Below, in pieces: positions 11,870-24,808 of a stretch of 64,000 nucleotides of DNA (its first letter is position 1; each line of letters starts with the position of its first letter). Source of the DNA: Mangifera indica (taxonomy: Eukaryota > Streptophyta > Magnoliopsida > Sapindales > Anacardiaceae). Under the pieces are notes generated by a model. The model was not told the DNA's origin, did not search any database, and worked only from the letters and a program-made list of their open reading frames with translations. Where the stretch lies: the NCBI RefSeq assembly GCF_011075055.1, contig NC_058141.1, forward strand, positions 18,361,639-18,425,638, read 5' to 3'. The position numbers were made by a program, and so were the translations under genes.

Positions 11870-14800
11870 ATGGCGAATCTGTATGTCAAAGCGACGCCAC
11901 CGGCCGATCTGAATAGAAACACTGATTGGTTCACGTATCCAGGTGTATGGACCACCTATATACTCATACTGTTCTTCTCCTGGCTTACCGTTCTCTCTGT
12001 TTTCGGTTGCTCTCCTGGCATGGCCTGGACCATAGTCAACCTCGTCCATTTTCTCGTACGGTTTTTATTCGATTCCTGATAGCTATTATCTTTTTTTATT
12101 TTTATTGAATCAGTAGTTATCTGTTTTTTGTTCGGTTTACGTTTGGTTGGATTTCGAAAAAAATTGGAATGTTCTGCTTGGGTTGGTTTTGGTTGAGTTA
12201 ATAGAGTTAAGCGTTGTTGCAATTTGTTAGTTTGTACTAGTGGATTTTGTCATTTTTATTTTCTATGGTTATTTTATTAATGAATTGGGATTTAATTGGG
12301 TTCCGACGTTTAGATTCACAAAATCAAGGGAGACTTACAACCTTAATTAAGTTGATTAGCTTTGTGATATTATAGCTTGAGTGAGCAATTTTATTTTCTC
12401 GCTTGTCGAATATGCAACCGGAGTACCAAATGAAGCATTAGGTCTCAATTCCAAGGTTTCTATTACAGATTGAATTGATAGACATCTTATTTGCCATTTG
12501 ACTGTTACTGTCTTCTTATAGAACTAGTGAGATTGAGGGAATTCAGCTTTCGTTAAGTCAGTATTATCCAATAAAAGATTTTTTTTGTATGAATTATGTG
12601 TTGAAATAAGTTTTAAGTGTACTGTTTTGTATACAATTTTATATTTAAATTGGAAGCTGGATTGAATATATTCTGAAGTGCATTAAAATTTATCGTGGCA
12701 AAGATTATTTTACTGTCTGGTATCATTTCATGAATCTTGTTTCAGCTCTTTATTTTATCATGGGGTACTCTTTTGTAGAGGATATTATTTGACTGTCTTC
12801 CCTGTGGTTAACCTTGTGGAGCTGTTAATATTTCCTTCTTTTCTTTCGGAGATTTTTTTTACACTGTAACATATATTTTAGATGCTGTTTTAATTAATTT
12901 ATTATATCCCCTTAGGGCAAGGGCAGAGTTTCAGTTTTAAATCCTATTGTTTTTTATTGCTTGTTCATCATTTGTTGAGTATGATTTTCCATGGGCTTCT
13001 CATGGACTAATTAGCTTGTAGCCAGAAAGCCTTTGTTTTTAGTTTATTCAGCCATCCATTTGAATCTTCTTAATGGTGCCAAGTCAACAAAGTTTCCTCT
13101 TTCCTCAGCTATGTTGCATGCAACATTTGAATTTGAAATTTTCACAAACAATTCTTCCTGTCAAATGTGGTATGGCATAATTGTGGCAGTGGTTTTGTAT
13201 TATAGTGCTGTATCTGCATCATACTTAACCTGATAATTGATAGGGACAACTACTAAAGGAGATGAATGTTTTTGTAGTTCTATTATGTACTTGTATTAGT
13301 GAAGTTCTTTGTATATTGGTTCTCTATCATTTATTTAATTTCTTTGTAAGATGTGAGCTTTGTGCAAACTCAGATTAAAAGATACATTCTGATATTCATC
13401 AGAAAGGAACAATGATAAATGACCTATTAAATAATTTGCTGATGCTTACTAGTTGCTGATTAATTGAATAAGTGTCATATTTTCTTATAATAATACATAA
13501 CTTAATACCCTGATGTTATATACAGGCTAATTAATGTATATCTTCCTTTTTTTTTAAATTTCTCTTGGTGACTGCATTTGAATGTTGGCTTAAAGATAAG
13601 TATTCTGAGACCATCCAGAATTAGGTTCTAGCCAATTAAATTTTTGATAGGCTTAATTTATATGTTGATTATCCTGCCTTTTCATTTACCATTCTGAATC
13701 CATCTATAAGTTGCCTCCTATTTCTGTGAACTTTGACTGACATGAATGCTTGTCCCTCCAGATCACTTATCACTTTTTTCATTGGAAAAAAGGAACTCCC
13801 TTTGCTGAAGATCAAGGGATTTACAATAGTTTGACTTGGTGGGAGCAGATAGACAATGGAAAGCAGCTTACTCGCAATAGAAAGTTCCTCACTGTTGTTC
13901 CTGTGGTGCTGTAAGTTTGCTTCTATGATTTCACACAATATTCAACCTGTGATGCGTATACTGAGTAATTTATTGCATAAAGTCGTTATCAAGTTAGCTC
14001 TGGGTCTATTTGTGATTGATTTGATTTTATATCTCTATTCATTTCTCAAGTCGTAAAGAAGTTTGAAAATCCTTAGCATTGGGTTGGATTTATTTGATGT
14101 TACTGCTACCTTCGGTGATGTCATAGATAAAATTGAGAAGCCTGCTCTCTTTTGCTCTGTGTATTGACACATGCATAGCTGATGCAGTGGCACCTGCATT
14201 TGTGCTCAAGTATTAAGTGTGTTAACTTGATCTGGAGTAACTTCATTTCTGCTTTAATTTGAATTCTAAACAGTTCTCAGCTGTACACTTGTTACATAGC
14301 AATTCCATCAATGATTCATACATTAAAATGTTTTTGGAATACATGTGAGGGCTTGCAATTTGGTCATTTCTTGAATATCAATGATCTGTTAAGGCTTGTC
14401 ATGTGATCCAAGATAATGGAATATTAAGACTGACTAAGCTGGATATCGGTGCTCTTGCCAGAGCTTGGAATGCACCATAGGCATTCCATACCTGATTCTT
14501 TTGATAATTGTTCAATCTTTCCAGATTAGGCAACCAGTGCCTGCTAGTAGTCAGATCCTTGTTAATTTTTTTCTGTTGGCTCACACATCATAGTGCCATA
14601 TTTCACCCTAAATAGTGACAAACACAACTGCAGTTGCTAGAGAATCATTTGGAATACAATACTTGATGTTTCTGGAAATTTGTTGCAGGGATTGTGTAAA
14701 TTTCTTTGCTAGGTGTACCTTATTGAATCGCAATCATCTCTGTTTTATCTATGAAACAAGATAGGCATTGTAGTTGCTATTACTAGTTAATCCATCTATA

Positions 14801-15258
14801 TCAATCAGGCATAGGAAGAGGAAACGATATATTTAAGAACCATTTCTGACCAGGCGGATGTTATATGATGCAGTAACTCCATTTCTTACCCCGTGGAGAA
14901 TGTTAAAGATCACCAATTCATTCTATTTTGTAGTTACTTTTTGACACCTGTTGTGGGAATGAACAAAGTTGTGATCAACTGTTATATTCTCCTTCAAGAA
15001 GCGTGAAAATTGTTTGGTTAATGATTTATTCTCAACTTGATTGCTCTGACTGGAACTTAAATTTTGGTGTGATCTAGTTCATCTGTAATCCAAACTTACC
15101 TTTATCTATTCTTCAACAGGTACTTGATTGCATCACATACCACTGACTACGAACATCCAATGCTCTTTTTCAACACCCTTGCAGTGGCTGTGCTTGTTAT
15201 TGCCAAGTTCCCTAATATGCACAAGGTCCGGATTTTTGGAATCAATGCAGATAAGTGA
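11870..15258 (+). CDS. ORMDL family protein, regulator of serine palmitoyltransferase, 157 aa
   Basis: Three exons, 11870..12055, 13762..13910 and 15120..15258, join in frame across introns of 1.7 and 1.2 kb. The protein begins MANLYVKA and carries the family signatures NRNTDWFTYPGVWTTY (residues 16-30), CSPGMAWTIVNL, the KGTPFAEDQGIYNSLTWWEQ region, and the C-terminal KFPNMHKVRIFGINADK. It has four hydrophobic segments and is an ER membrane protein. ORMDL proteins bind serine palmitoyltransferase and hold back the first step of sphingolipid synthesis when ceramide is sufficient. The length equals plant ORM proteins (157). A second ATG directly upstream (11867) would add one Met; I chose the second because plant relatives begin MANLYV. 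The gene is complete. Confidence 0.95.
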
Positions 15259-16871
15259 GTTGGTAGGGTGACAACGACAGTTTTACCTGCTTAAAAGCTA
15301 CTGATCTTTGTGTTCTGCACAAATTTTACATCACTGTATAGAAGGCCACTGGGATGATAATATTTGAATATGTAATGTCTTTGAACGAAGGAATAAGTGT
15401 AATCTGAGTTATCCTGTACAGTAGATAATTTTTATTTTGTGGATGGTCATTTATTACAGTTCTGATATCCGCATATCACATTCAATATTCTATTATTTCG
15501 TGTGGTTCTCATACCAAACACCATTTTGTCCTATAATGTTGAGTTTTTTCTAATGAAGAAAACAAATTCAGAGTCAGGGGCGCCTAGCTTTGACACTTAA
15601 AATTTTATTAAATTTTAGACCGCCTTTTATTTTGCATATATAAAGACTAAAGTATTAGTTGGATAAAATATGCTCCTAGATAGTCAGAGAGAGAGAGAGA
15701 AGACTTGTTGTCGGAGAGGGTTCCTTCGGCATCAGCTTTATTTAGCGCCAGCAAGGGGGATGCTTTTTCTACCCTCCAAGACTGTCAAGTGTGACTGAGC
15801 TGCCGAAATAGGGATGACAAATCTTTGTAGAGATCTTAGAGGACCAGTTATACTTGGACACGACGACAAATCGAGTCAGCCTAATACGATGAAAGATTGA
15901 GACGTGTAGGAGTAAGCAGAATTGTGAAGTGAAGCTGAAGTTTCTTTGCAACTTGTCTACGTTAACGTGGGAAAGGGAAACACTGCTAAAATAAACCAAA
16001 TAAACTATAGCAATTTTGTATGAAAGGATTGACTTGGCGGGAGAAATTAATTACGAGCACGCTTGCCCAGGGGAATGTTTGGGGGTCCCTCGTAAGACTA
16101 AAGATGGATGGATTTGCCGTATTTTTCTCATATTTCCATACAAAAAGCAATTTCGAGTAATGATTATGGAAAATGGGTTTGCTTTAAAAATGACCAACTG
16201 TCTAGCAGAGATTAGGTCAGCGCTTCTTAGTTGGGGCAGGTAACTAGTTTTTTAAGCTCAATTTGCTTCCTTTATTATCTGCTGGCGTCCTTCGTTTTCA
16301 AATTAGATAACGGTCTTCATTTGAACTCTTTTAAACACTGGGTCCAAATTATACCATATGTTCACATAAACATCCCCAGATGATGTCTGGTTCATTATTA
16401 GCACCAGGAATTGCTTTCATGGTGCTGGAATATTGATAACAAAGAACCAAAGAAACCAACTAATTAGTATTTTGTGCTGTGATTGTAACTGTAATGTAAC
16501 TAATTGAGTAAATATTTTTGTTAACAAAGTCCCATATCAACTGTTCACTGCATAGCTTAGAAAATCCACACAACAACTTGTGATAGAAGATTAAATGAAC
16601 AATGGCCATGTTGCCCTCAGAAAAACCAGGCGTTATATTCACCTATTCTTCCGTCTTCACAACACAAAGTATCGATCCATAAATAAAAACCACCATTGAA
16701 GCCAACCCTAAATAAGCTTCATTGTTCAAATGGTAAAAACAAGAATATGAAACAAATAAAAATAAAACTCATATGTATCTTCCTGTTAGTACTTCTAAAC
16801 AGCTTTAAACAACCATACCATGTGAAAATTAAGCATAAGAAAAATTAAGGGAGAGGAAATTCTTAATTTCT
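15259..16871. other. intergenic region between ORMDL and Dof
   Basis: 3' flank of ORMDL followed by unassigned sequence. A short GA microsatellite lies near 15685-15703. The stretch 15650-16250 is less AT-rich than its surroundings and has a 75-codon ORF at 16016-16243 with no family I recognise. It could be an old transposon fragment or a non-coding transcript. The 3' UTR of the Dof gene probably occupies about 16640-16871. Confidence 0.3.
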
Positions 16872-18285
16872 TTACCACGGTCCTCCACCTAACATCCCGT
16901 TCCAATATCCTGTTGAACCGCCTTGTCCTTTATTCTGATCAACTTCAGTTGTGCTAGAAAGTTGTTTTAAATCACTAAACGGAAAGAAGTTGAGTCTCCC
17001 ACCAGTATTCTCTTGATCCCCATGGACACTTCCGTACCTATTTCCGAGCCCATCAATGGAAAAACTAAGTGTTGGTTTGATATCTTGCAAAGCAAACCCA
17101 GATGGAAAAAGCGTATTTGAATCAGCTGGTATGGGTGTTGGGATAAAAGAATCTAAACCCCTTGAAGAAATTCCGGTTCTGAGCAGGTCTAGAGCTGAAA
17201 GAGAAGATGAGGTAGCATAGGAAGAAGCCAAGGAGGAGGAGTTATGCTGCTGATTGTTGTTGGTGTTGTTGTTGCTTTCAGTTTTGGGTACTTCAACATA
17301 TTGAGACATATCATGAGTCTCATGCATAACTTGGAAAGCCAGATTAAGATCCTGACCTTTATGAGTCGTCTTAGGGTTTTGAGAATTAGAAAAGTGAGAA
17401 ATGTTTGGTGGGTTAAGATCTGGAAGCTTGCTTGAAACCGATGATGAAGAAGAAGATGTTGAAGAAGATATAAATCTCTTATTCTTTCTTGAACCTCCTC
17501 CAACAGGAACATTTCTTAGAGAACCTCCTTCAGTCCAGTACCTTCTGCAAGTCTTGCAGAAATATCTTGGTTGAGTGAGACTGTAATTGTTGTAGTAGCA
17601 AAACTTTGTATTGGTTGAGTTACATCTTGGACAATTCAATTGCTCTTGAGGTCTTGCCTTTCGCTCTAAGATAGGCTTAGAAACCAATTCTTCCATGGGC
17701 TTCGCCAATCCGATATCTGAAAAATTCTAAAGAAACATATAGACATCATAGATTTTAATAACAAAACAAAAAGATGATAAGAAAATAGAAATCTAGCTAC
17801 AGAAGACAAGATTAAGCAAGAGGAAACAAACAAATAAAAACACAGAAGGCTTTTTCCGACTTGAAAATTATATGGAAAAAGAAAAGACACAAAGAGAAAA
17901 AAAATACATATAACAACCCAAAATATATATGGTTGCTTTTCCATTCCTTTATCTTTGTTCCTTATACAAATTAAAAGGTGAAGAAAGAAAAAGTGCAGTG
18001 CTTTCACGTTTACAAACAAAGTTTATATTTTCGGGAAAAGATCATCATCAGGTGAAATGGGATTCATTTGCACCCTATAATTATAGAAGAAAAATTATTT
18101 TATAGCAGAAGAAATTAATATAACATGCATAAATAATTATGATTATCATGAATTCCCTCAAATAGCTGACAGAGCTTGATCCAAACAAAAGAGAAAACAG
18201 AAAAAGAAACATCTAAGCCTGAAAAAAATAAAAATCATCAAGTTTAATAAGATCTACCCACCTGCGGCCATTTAGTAGCATCCAT
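16872..18285 (-). CDS. Dof-type zinc finger transcription factor, about 292 aa
   Basis: The model is 18285..18262 (MDATKWPQ) plus 17726..16872. The Dof finger is complete: C40, C43, C65 and C68 in CX2CX21CX2C spacing, within [18 protein letters not shown] and [19 protein letters not shown], followed by a basic GGGSRKNKR stretch. Dof proteins bind AAAG cores in the nucleus. The N-terminal WPQ...KPMEELV and the C-terminal [12 protein letters not shown] resemble the Arabidopsis Dof4.6/PEAR-like group, many of which act in vascular tissue; that placement is inference. The middle is rich in S, N and Q, as is usual. The exact junction of exon 1 is uncertain because two donor/acceptor pairs both keep the frame (the alternative 18285..18258 plus 17716..16872 gives 290 aa). 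Confidence 0.9.
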
Positions 18286-20514
18286 AAATTCAGAAGATGA
18301 GGAAAAGTAAATGAAAAGGAAGTGATGACTTCAGAAAGAAAGAAAGAGAATTCACCTCTTTTGTCTGCAGCTGCTGGTGTGCAAGAAGGAATGTTTGAGA
18401 TTGTTTGTATGCTATTGCTTTAGCACACTTTATGAACCATAAAAGAGAGAAAGAGGTGTTTGTTTTGACTACTAGTAATATATTATTAATATTTGTGTTA
18501 TTTTCTGTACAGAAATTTTGTCCCAGACATTATTTTATTATAAAATATAGTAATAGAAAATTCTTTGAATGTGGGTGGGATATGAGTGTCACTGTGGTGG
18601 TGGTGGTGGGTTTCTCCTTTTTGACCTGATAATGCATGGTGTTCATTACAGGCCTTTAATTATCTTTTCAGTGTTTCTGTACATGACACGGGCAGAACTT
18701 GGGATTTGTGGACTTTGGACCATCATAAACATTTAGATTTTATTTCTCTGTACTAATTTCTCAGCACTTCTACCCTCCATCAGTCTACTGCTGCTGTTGC
18801 TTTTTATGTTTCTTTCAAACTGCAGAAGTGCTTTCCCTTGCTATTTATACTTCACTTGTTATGATCATCTAAACAATTCAAAATCTTATATAAAATATGT
18901 AACAATAGTAATATTTGTTATTGAATTTTGATACCCACTATGGTAATATAAAAAAACAAATGTAAATAAAAAGAGTACATTAAACACAATATAATTTTTT
19001 AACATAATTCAACCCACTTTCGAACCTACTTAAACAGATTCTATAAAAATGTTATATAGCAAAATGTATATATAAAACTGCAAGAGAAGTGTTGTGAGCA
19101 AGAGTTATTTATTGATAAGAGTCTTGGAAAGAGTTTGGATTTTATGTGAACCTCGTCACATGCCATAAGTATTAGGCATTAAATTTTAAAGTTAATTTAG
19201 GTTTTCCCCATGTATGTCCCATATCCTCTTAATAATCAATTATATTTATAAAATGAGAGAAAATAATGGTTATAATCTTATCAATTATGTTAAAAAATAA
19301 ATTAATAATTTCTTAATAAATTACATTGTAAAGAAAATAACGATCAGAAACTGAAATTTTTGAAAGAGTTTTTGGTATAACATATTGAGACTAACATAGA
19401 ATTGAAAGATTCCCAAGTAAAATAGTTGATGGATAGAATAATTAGTAAAGTTAAGCTAAAATTTGTCTTCCTCTTGTTTTTAAGTAATTCTAAAATAATC
19501 CAGGGTTAGGATGAGAATCAAGTTTTGATTAATATTTTGGGTTTTTTTTTTTTTTTAAAGAAAGAAAGAAAGAAAGAAAGAAAGTGATGAGGATGAGTTG
19601 TTGGCGTACTTAATTAGAATTGAAATTAAAGAAATGAAAGTGAAAATGGAAAGTTCAAGAGCCGACATGAGCCGACAAAAGCAATTTTGGTGGTACCCAT
19701 TTTATGCGCGGTAGGATTGAAGAGAAATTCATTCTGCTTTTGTTGCCTCTCTTGATGTTGATACTTGATACTCCACCACCTTTTTTCTTTCAATTTCTTT
19801 TAAAAATCTATCTTCATCTTTTAAATATGAACATATCAATATATATATAAATATAATATAATGCCTCTGGCTAATTCATGTCTTTTGTTTTATGTTTTTG
19901 GCTCAGAACAAAATGATGATGGTCTTCCAATTGCTTTCAAAAGTATTCTTTACACATGATTTAAAATCAACCCTTTTTTCCTGTCTCCTGGAAAAGATAT
20001 TCTTTTGAACAAATCATCAATCTCTTTCTAAGAAAACAGAATACGATTATTCTTGGTGGCCAAAATTATTCTCTTTAACAGTGATGGGCTAGGTATTTTG
20101 AATTTGAACGTTTACAACATGGATCTAGATTCTCGTCTTCTCTGGTGCTCTACACCTCACCTTCCATCTTCATTTTCTACTAAAATATTATATAGATTTA
20201 TTTATGACATTAATACACACCATCATATGCTAAATTTTGTTCTTCCCTAAACTGGGTGTCTTCTTGTTTTAAGTTAAGTAGTATCCTCTGGAATTCAGCT
20301 TACAAATTCCTGCAATTTTTTGACAGATGGCCATACTCCTAGGTCGGCCCTAGGGCCCAATACCACTAATTAAGGAAAAGCATTGTGACTCAAATTATTT
20401 AATTCTGTCTGTCGAATCATTTACAGTAGAGAAGATTTTTTTTTAACTAGAATGACATTTTGTCTTTTCACTCTTATTCTAATAATAATAATAAAACTAT
20501 TATGAAACACATTT
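18286..20514. other. intergenic region upstream of the Dof gene
   Basis: Contains the Dof promoter and leader (18286 to about 18900). I see no gene in the rest. It includes one AAAG microsatellite and scattered AT-rich blocks. Confidence 0.35.
19557..19584. repeat. (AAAG)7 microsatellite after a poly-T run
   Basis: A run of about 16 T at 19541-19556 is followed directly by seven perfect AAAG units. This is a simple repeat about 1.3 kb upstream of the Dof start. Confidence 0.85.
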
Positions 20515-20670
20515 TAAATTTATATATATAAATATATATTTGATATATATCATTATTTAAGTGGATATTTATAAATAAATAATAAAATAATATTTAATCA
20601 TCATATACAAAATTAAATATTGATTTATACATATAAAATAGATGCATATAATTATTATATAATTATTAAT
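20515..20670. mobile_element. degenerate copy of a small AT-rich MITE
   Basis: Shares the order of short blocks (tatatcat, aataaaataatattt, taatcatcatat, gatttatacatat) with the better-preserved palindromic MITEs at 23736-23891 and 61715-61890. It is diverged and its edges are uncertain. Confidence 0.3.
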
Positions 20671-22711
20671 TATTAATTTAAATATCAAATATATTGATGC
20701 CATCAAATATTTGAGTATTATTATATAATTAACATATTATAATTTATACCTAAATTAATGTAAATTGCGGTCAAAGCTGACCCCTTAGAGCCCAACAAAG
20801 TTACAAAAGGCCATGGGCTGATACCCATCCACAAAATATATGGGTTCATTTCCCAGCATGTGCATTTTGTTAAGTTGAAGCCATGACACATATATGGCTC
20901 CTTGTTATGAAAGAAGATGACCCAACTGTAAAAATATGATTCTGTAGTTCTCGGCCTCATTCGGGTTTTGGGTTTAAACAGTTTCTATTTAACTCTGATC
21001 CAATTTACAGACCAAAACTGGGATTCCAAAGTGTAGTTTTAAAGCTCACATCAGACAAACTTTGCTCAGGTTGACTGACAAAGTTCAAACAGTATTGATA
21101 TTTCTTCTTTCTCACTAAATGGCAAGCAGATCATTATGTGTGTTTTGCTTAACGGGTCTTCCTGTCTCTTCTATGGTTCGGCATCGATCAAATCAATGCT
21201 TCTTCCAAAGCAGCCAATATGGCCGTGACGATTAATTGTGATAGGCACTAGGCAGTGGTCTGTGGCCCGGCCTGCCTTGGCGTTTCTTCATCCAAGTCTT
21301 GATGCTTTGTATGCTCCCAGATCTTTATTTCTTGGAGCTCATAAAATCCCCACCGCCCGGCACAATAATGTCAATGTCTAAATAATACATAGCCGCTGTT
21401 CAGTTAGAAACGTTGCCTTGTATAGTTATGTGTACAATTGGCTAATTTAGTTGTATGTATAGTCTTTGTCTTAGTTATATTTTTGGAAGGCATGTCAAAG
21501 TTATATAATTCCTCAAATGTTGGGAGCATGAATTGGTTAATATTGTAGATACAACTTCTGTTCATAACTTTCTATATAAATAACGATGTGTCATCATATA
21601 ATTAAATAATTTAAAATTAAAGATAAAATAATATTAAATTATATAATGATACATCATTATTTGTGTATATTATTTTATTGATATCAAAATATTTTTGTTC
21701 ATCGTAAAAACAAATGTAGCCTAATTAAGACACTTTGGGGATACAAGTAGCACCTCTCTTGCTAATTTTCATGTAATTATCGTATTTGATGGAATTTGCA
21801 ACCTACTCTAAACTCTTATGCACAACATATACTACCCGGGAGGTTGAGTTGGTCATATATATTCTTCTTTGATCAAATTGTAGATAAAATAATTGCATCA
21901 CCTATATAGTTTCTTTCTTCATGACCACAAACCAGAAGTGTTGATATGGAAAAAAAACCACAATAGATTTAGGTGTAATTTAGGGCAAGGGATTAGTAAC
22001 AGTGAAATTATAATGAATTGGATGATTGTTTAAAGTGTTTTGGCTCGCCGATTGGGATCGGATATCTATCGTCATGGAATTTATGTTTATGGGAAATTTC
22101 ATTAGAGCAACCATATGAGTTAAAAAAAAAAATGTCTCTTTAAAGAATACTCCGATATTTATAAGATAAAAAGAAAGATCATTTGTGTTATTGCATAAAA
22201 TAACTTATATTTTAAAACTTTTAAAGAATAGTTTAAGTGACAAAAAAAGAAAATCTATATATAAATAGATTTGAACTTAAATTTTATTTAATAATATATC
22301 AAAATCAAACTCTTTGACTTATTAATTATGTGATCAGTTACTAAAATTGAAACTTGTCTTGCTTAGTTTGACTAATTCTGATTGAATATAATAGTCCAAT
22401 TTAAACGGGATTTCTTATTTAAAAAAAAGAAAACAAACCTATATTTTGGTATATTAAACTAGACCTCAATTGATTATTGCTAAGCACAAATCGGCACAAA
22501 GCCATTTGCCATTTTCATTTAAAAAATAAAAACATATATTTTCATTTAAAAAATAAAAACAGAAAGGGGCATCTTGGAGCCCATTGCCATTTGCCCATTG
22601 GTGCCAAATTTCGGTGAACTGCCCTTTAATAGAATAATCACCTGCGTGACGCTATTATATTATAATTATATCATAGCCAGCATTTAATTAATAGATCTAC
22701 GTTTTAATATA
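20671..22711. other. intergenic, no gene seen
   Basis: No recognisable coding sequence. 21180-21380 is distinctly GC-richer than the flanks and may be a remnant of a gene or transposon, but I could not match either strand to a family. Confidence 0.3.
21570..21690. mobile_element. copy of the small palindromic MITE family
   Basis: GTGTCATCATATAATTAAAT is followed by an ATAAAATAAT core and then the mirrored AATGATACATCATT. This is the same architecture as the clearer copy at 23736-23891. About 120 bp; edges approximate. Confidence 0.5.
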
Positions 22712-22960
22712 GGCCAAAGGACTATTTCCCACCAAAGGATTACTCTTTTTCTAAATATTCTTCTTTTAATTTTAAAAATAAACTAAAATATAATCTCATT
22801 TTTCTTTCTTAAATTTTGAAAATTAAAATTTTTTTTTAATTAAAGTTTTAAAAAATAACAGTTTCTTCTTAAGATTTAATTTTTAGATCTTCGTCACTTA
22901 ATTTGACAATATTGCCAGCCGTCTATCTTTTCCAAAGTTTTCTTTCCCTCCAACGGTCGC
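22712..22960 (+). mobile_element. truncated copy of the GGCCAAAGG Mutator-like family
   Basis: Begins GGCCAAAGGACTATTTCCC like the left ends of the complete copies further right, followed by similar internal AT-rich sequence. No matching right end is found, so the copy is broken after roughly 250 bp. Confidence 0.55.
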
Positions 22961-23735
22961 TCTCTACGGTTTGAAAGGGGATCTGCATTGCAATTTACAA
23001 AGTTAAAGACTAGATTCAAAGTCTCGAATAAAATATCCAACGATAAAATAACATATAACAGTGCCTGATCGTTCGGTCATCGATCACAATCATAGTCTTC
23101 AGAACCATTGTGTCAAAAACATAATATAATTTATAGAAAGAAACAAAGTCAGCCACGTTGTGGTTATTCTGAAGAACACGTTATCAGTTGGTGTTCAGAT
23201 GAATGATGGACATGTAATATATTATTTGCAGTTGACAAAACGTTCCAGAATTGTGGGTGAATTGTTTCTTCAACCGCAGACAACTCCTGCAAATATTTCT
23301 ACATCAGGCAATACTAGTTCTTAATCTGAAATGTTATAGTCAAAATTTTTGTGCTTCTTTAATTGGATATATTTACAAAATGGTGATTCTTTTCTTTGCT
23401 CCCCAAGAGACTTATTACTGATTTTATTGGCATAACTTTTGTTTAAATATTATATTATACCTGATGAATCTTCTATAATTTTGTTTTCCAGAAAATGGAT
23501 GTCCAAGATATTTGTTAAGAAACAAGAGAAAATCTGTAATATTGAATGGTACCATGACTTATAGAGTAAGTCTTTGTAACTGTTGATTTTATTTTTCCAG
23601 ATCACTGTATAAAAATATAACCATCTTTATCTACAACGTTCATGCCCAGTATTCCCTTATTTTTTCTTCCTTTTTCATATATTTTCCAGTAACGATGGAT
23701 GCATTAAAAAAAGGGAAATTAAAATAACAATAAAA
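22961..23735. other. intergenic, no gene seen
   Basis: Mixed-composition sequence without recognisable ORFs or repeats. Confidence 0.3.
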
Positions 23736-23891
23736 CTATATGTACCCACTTTGGATACATAAATATATACACATTTATATATGTCATCATATGATTAGAT
23801 AATTTTGAATTAAGAATAAAACAATAACTAATCATATGATGATATATATAAGTGTGTATACATTTGTGTACCTAAAGTAGGTACACATAGT
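23736..23891. mobile_element. palindromic MITE, about 156 bp
   Basis: The left arm (TATATGTACCCACTTTGG, then ATATATGTCATCATATGATT) is mirrored by the right arm (TAATCATATGATGATATAT through to AGGTACACATAG). This gives inverted repeats of about 65 bp around a short core. There is no coding capacity. Comparable elements occur at 21570, 35555, 35855, 48895 and 61715. Confidence 0.7.
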
Positions 23892-24057
23892 ATTGCTTTT
23901 AAAATAAATGCCCTTTTTAGTGGGGTAATAAACAAATTTACCCCAAATTTGGGGGTTAAAGATAAATACCCTTAAATTAAAGTATTTAAACGAAAATGTG
24001 CCAAATATCTCCTTAAATACCAAAACTACCTTTCTAATTTAAATTACTATTTTATTT

Positions 24058-24680
24058 AAGGGAATAAACAAATTTACCATAAATTTTGGGGTTAAAGATA
24101 AATACCCTTAAATTAAAGTATTTAAACAAAAATGCCCCAAAATAATACCAAAACTACACTTCCTCTATTTCTATATAAAACACATATATTCCTTCATTTT
24201 TAACATATCTGAGAGAGATTTCTGAAGAGAGAAAATAAGTTCGTGTTCAAGATTTCGGGCGTGAAGAGAAAAGTTCGTCATTACGAGGTATTTATCCTTG
24301 TCATTACTTTAATCGTTATTATTTTATTAATAATGTAATTATATGTGATATTTTATATAATAAATTATAGTTATGTGTAATAAGTAAAATAATAAAAATT
24401 AGTAGGGTATGTTTAATAATATTATTTTGTCAAATTGAAGTATGAAATAGATATAATTGTGTAATAGACATCTATAAATATTATTTTCAGTCGTATTATT
24501 TATGCTGATTATATATTTGATTTGGGCAATATACAATTTACCCCCAAATTTTAGGAGTTAAGCGAAAATACCCTTATATTAAAGTATTTAAACGAAAATG
24601 CCTCAAATATCCTCTTAAATACCAAAACTACCCTTTTAAATTAAATTATTATTTTTTAAAGGGTAATATCAAAACATGAT
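24058..24680. repeat. repeated terminal-repeat segments inside the Mutator-like element
   Basis: The terminal-repeat sequence occurs three times in the same direction, starting near 23923, 24058 and 24524. Each copy runs GGG..., then AAATACCCTTA, then TTTAAACGAAAATG or a close variant. In addition, 24441-24528 is repeated at 24712-24799 (TATGAAATAG...CAGTCGTATTATTTATG), a direct duplication with a 271-bp period that brackets the third copy. Confidence 0.75.
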
Positions 24681-24808
24681 ATATTTAAGTAGTCACAATA
24701 TATAATTGAATTATGAAATAGGTATAATTATGTAATAGACATCTGTAAATATTATTTTCAGTCGTATTATTTATGTTGATTATATATTTTATTGTAGGAT
24801 TAATCTAA

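Noticed and set aside
16016..16243. 75-codon frame between ORMDL and Dof
   Set aside because: No family recognised and no splice or promoter context; chance frame or relic.
17706..17708. Start of the Dof protein at MAKPMEEL
   Set aside because: The codon there is TTG, and the upstream exon with MDATKWPQ gives a proper ATG start.
21180..21380. GC-richer island considered as a microRNA precursor or gene fragment
   Set aside because: I compared both strands from memory with common plant miRNAs (miR156-172, 390, 394-399, 408, 482, 828, 858) and found no match; no ORF either.
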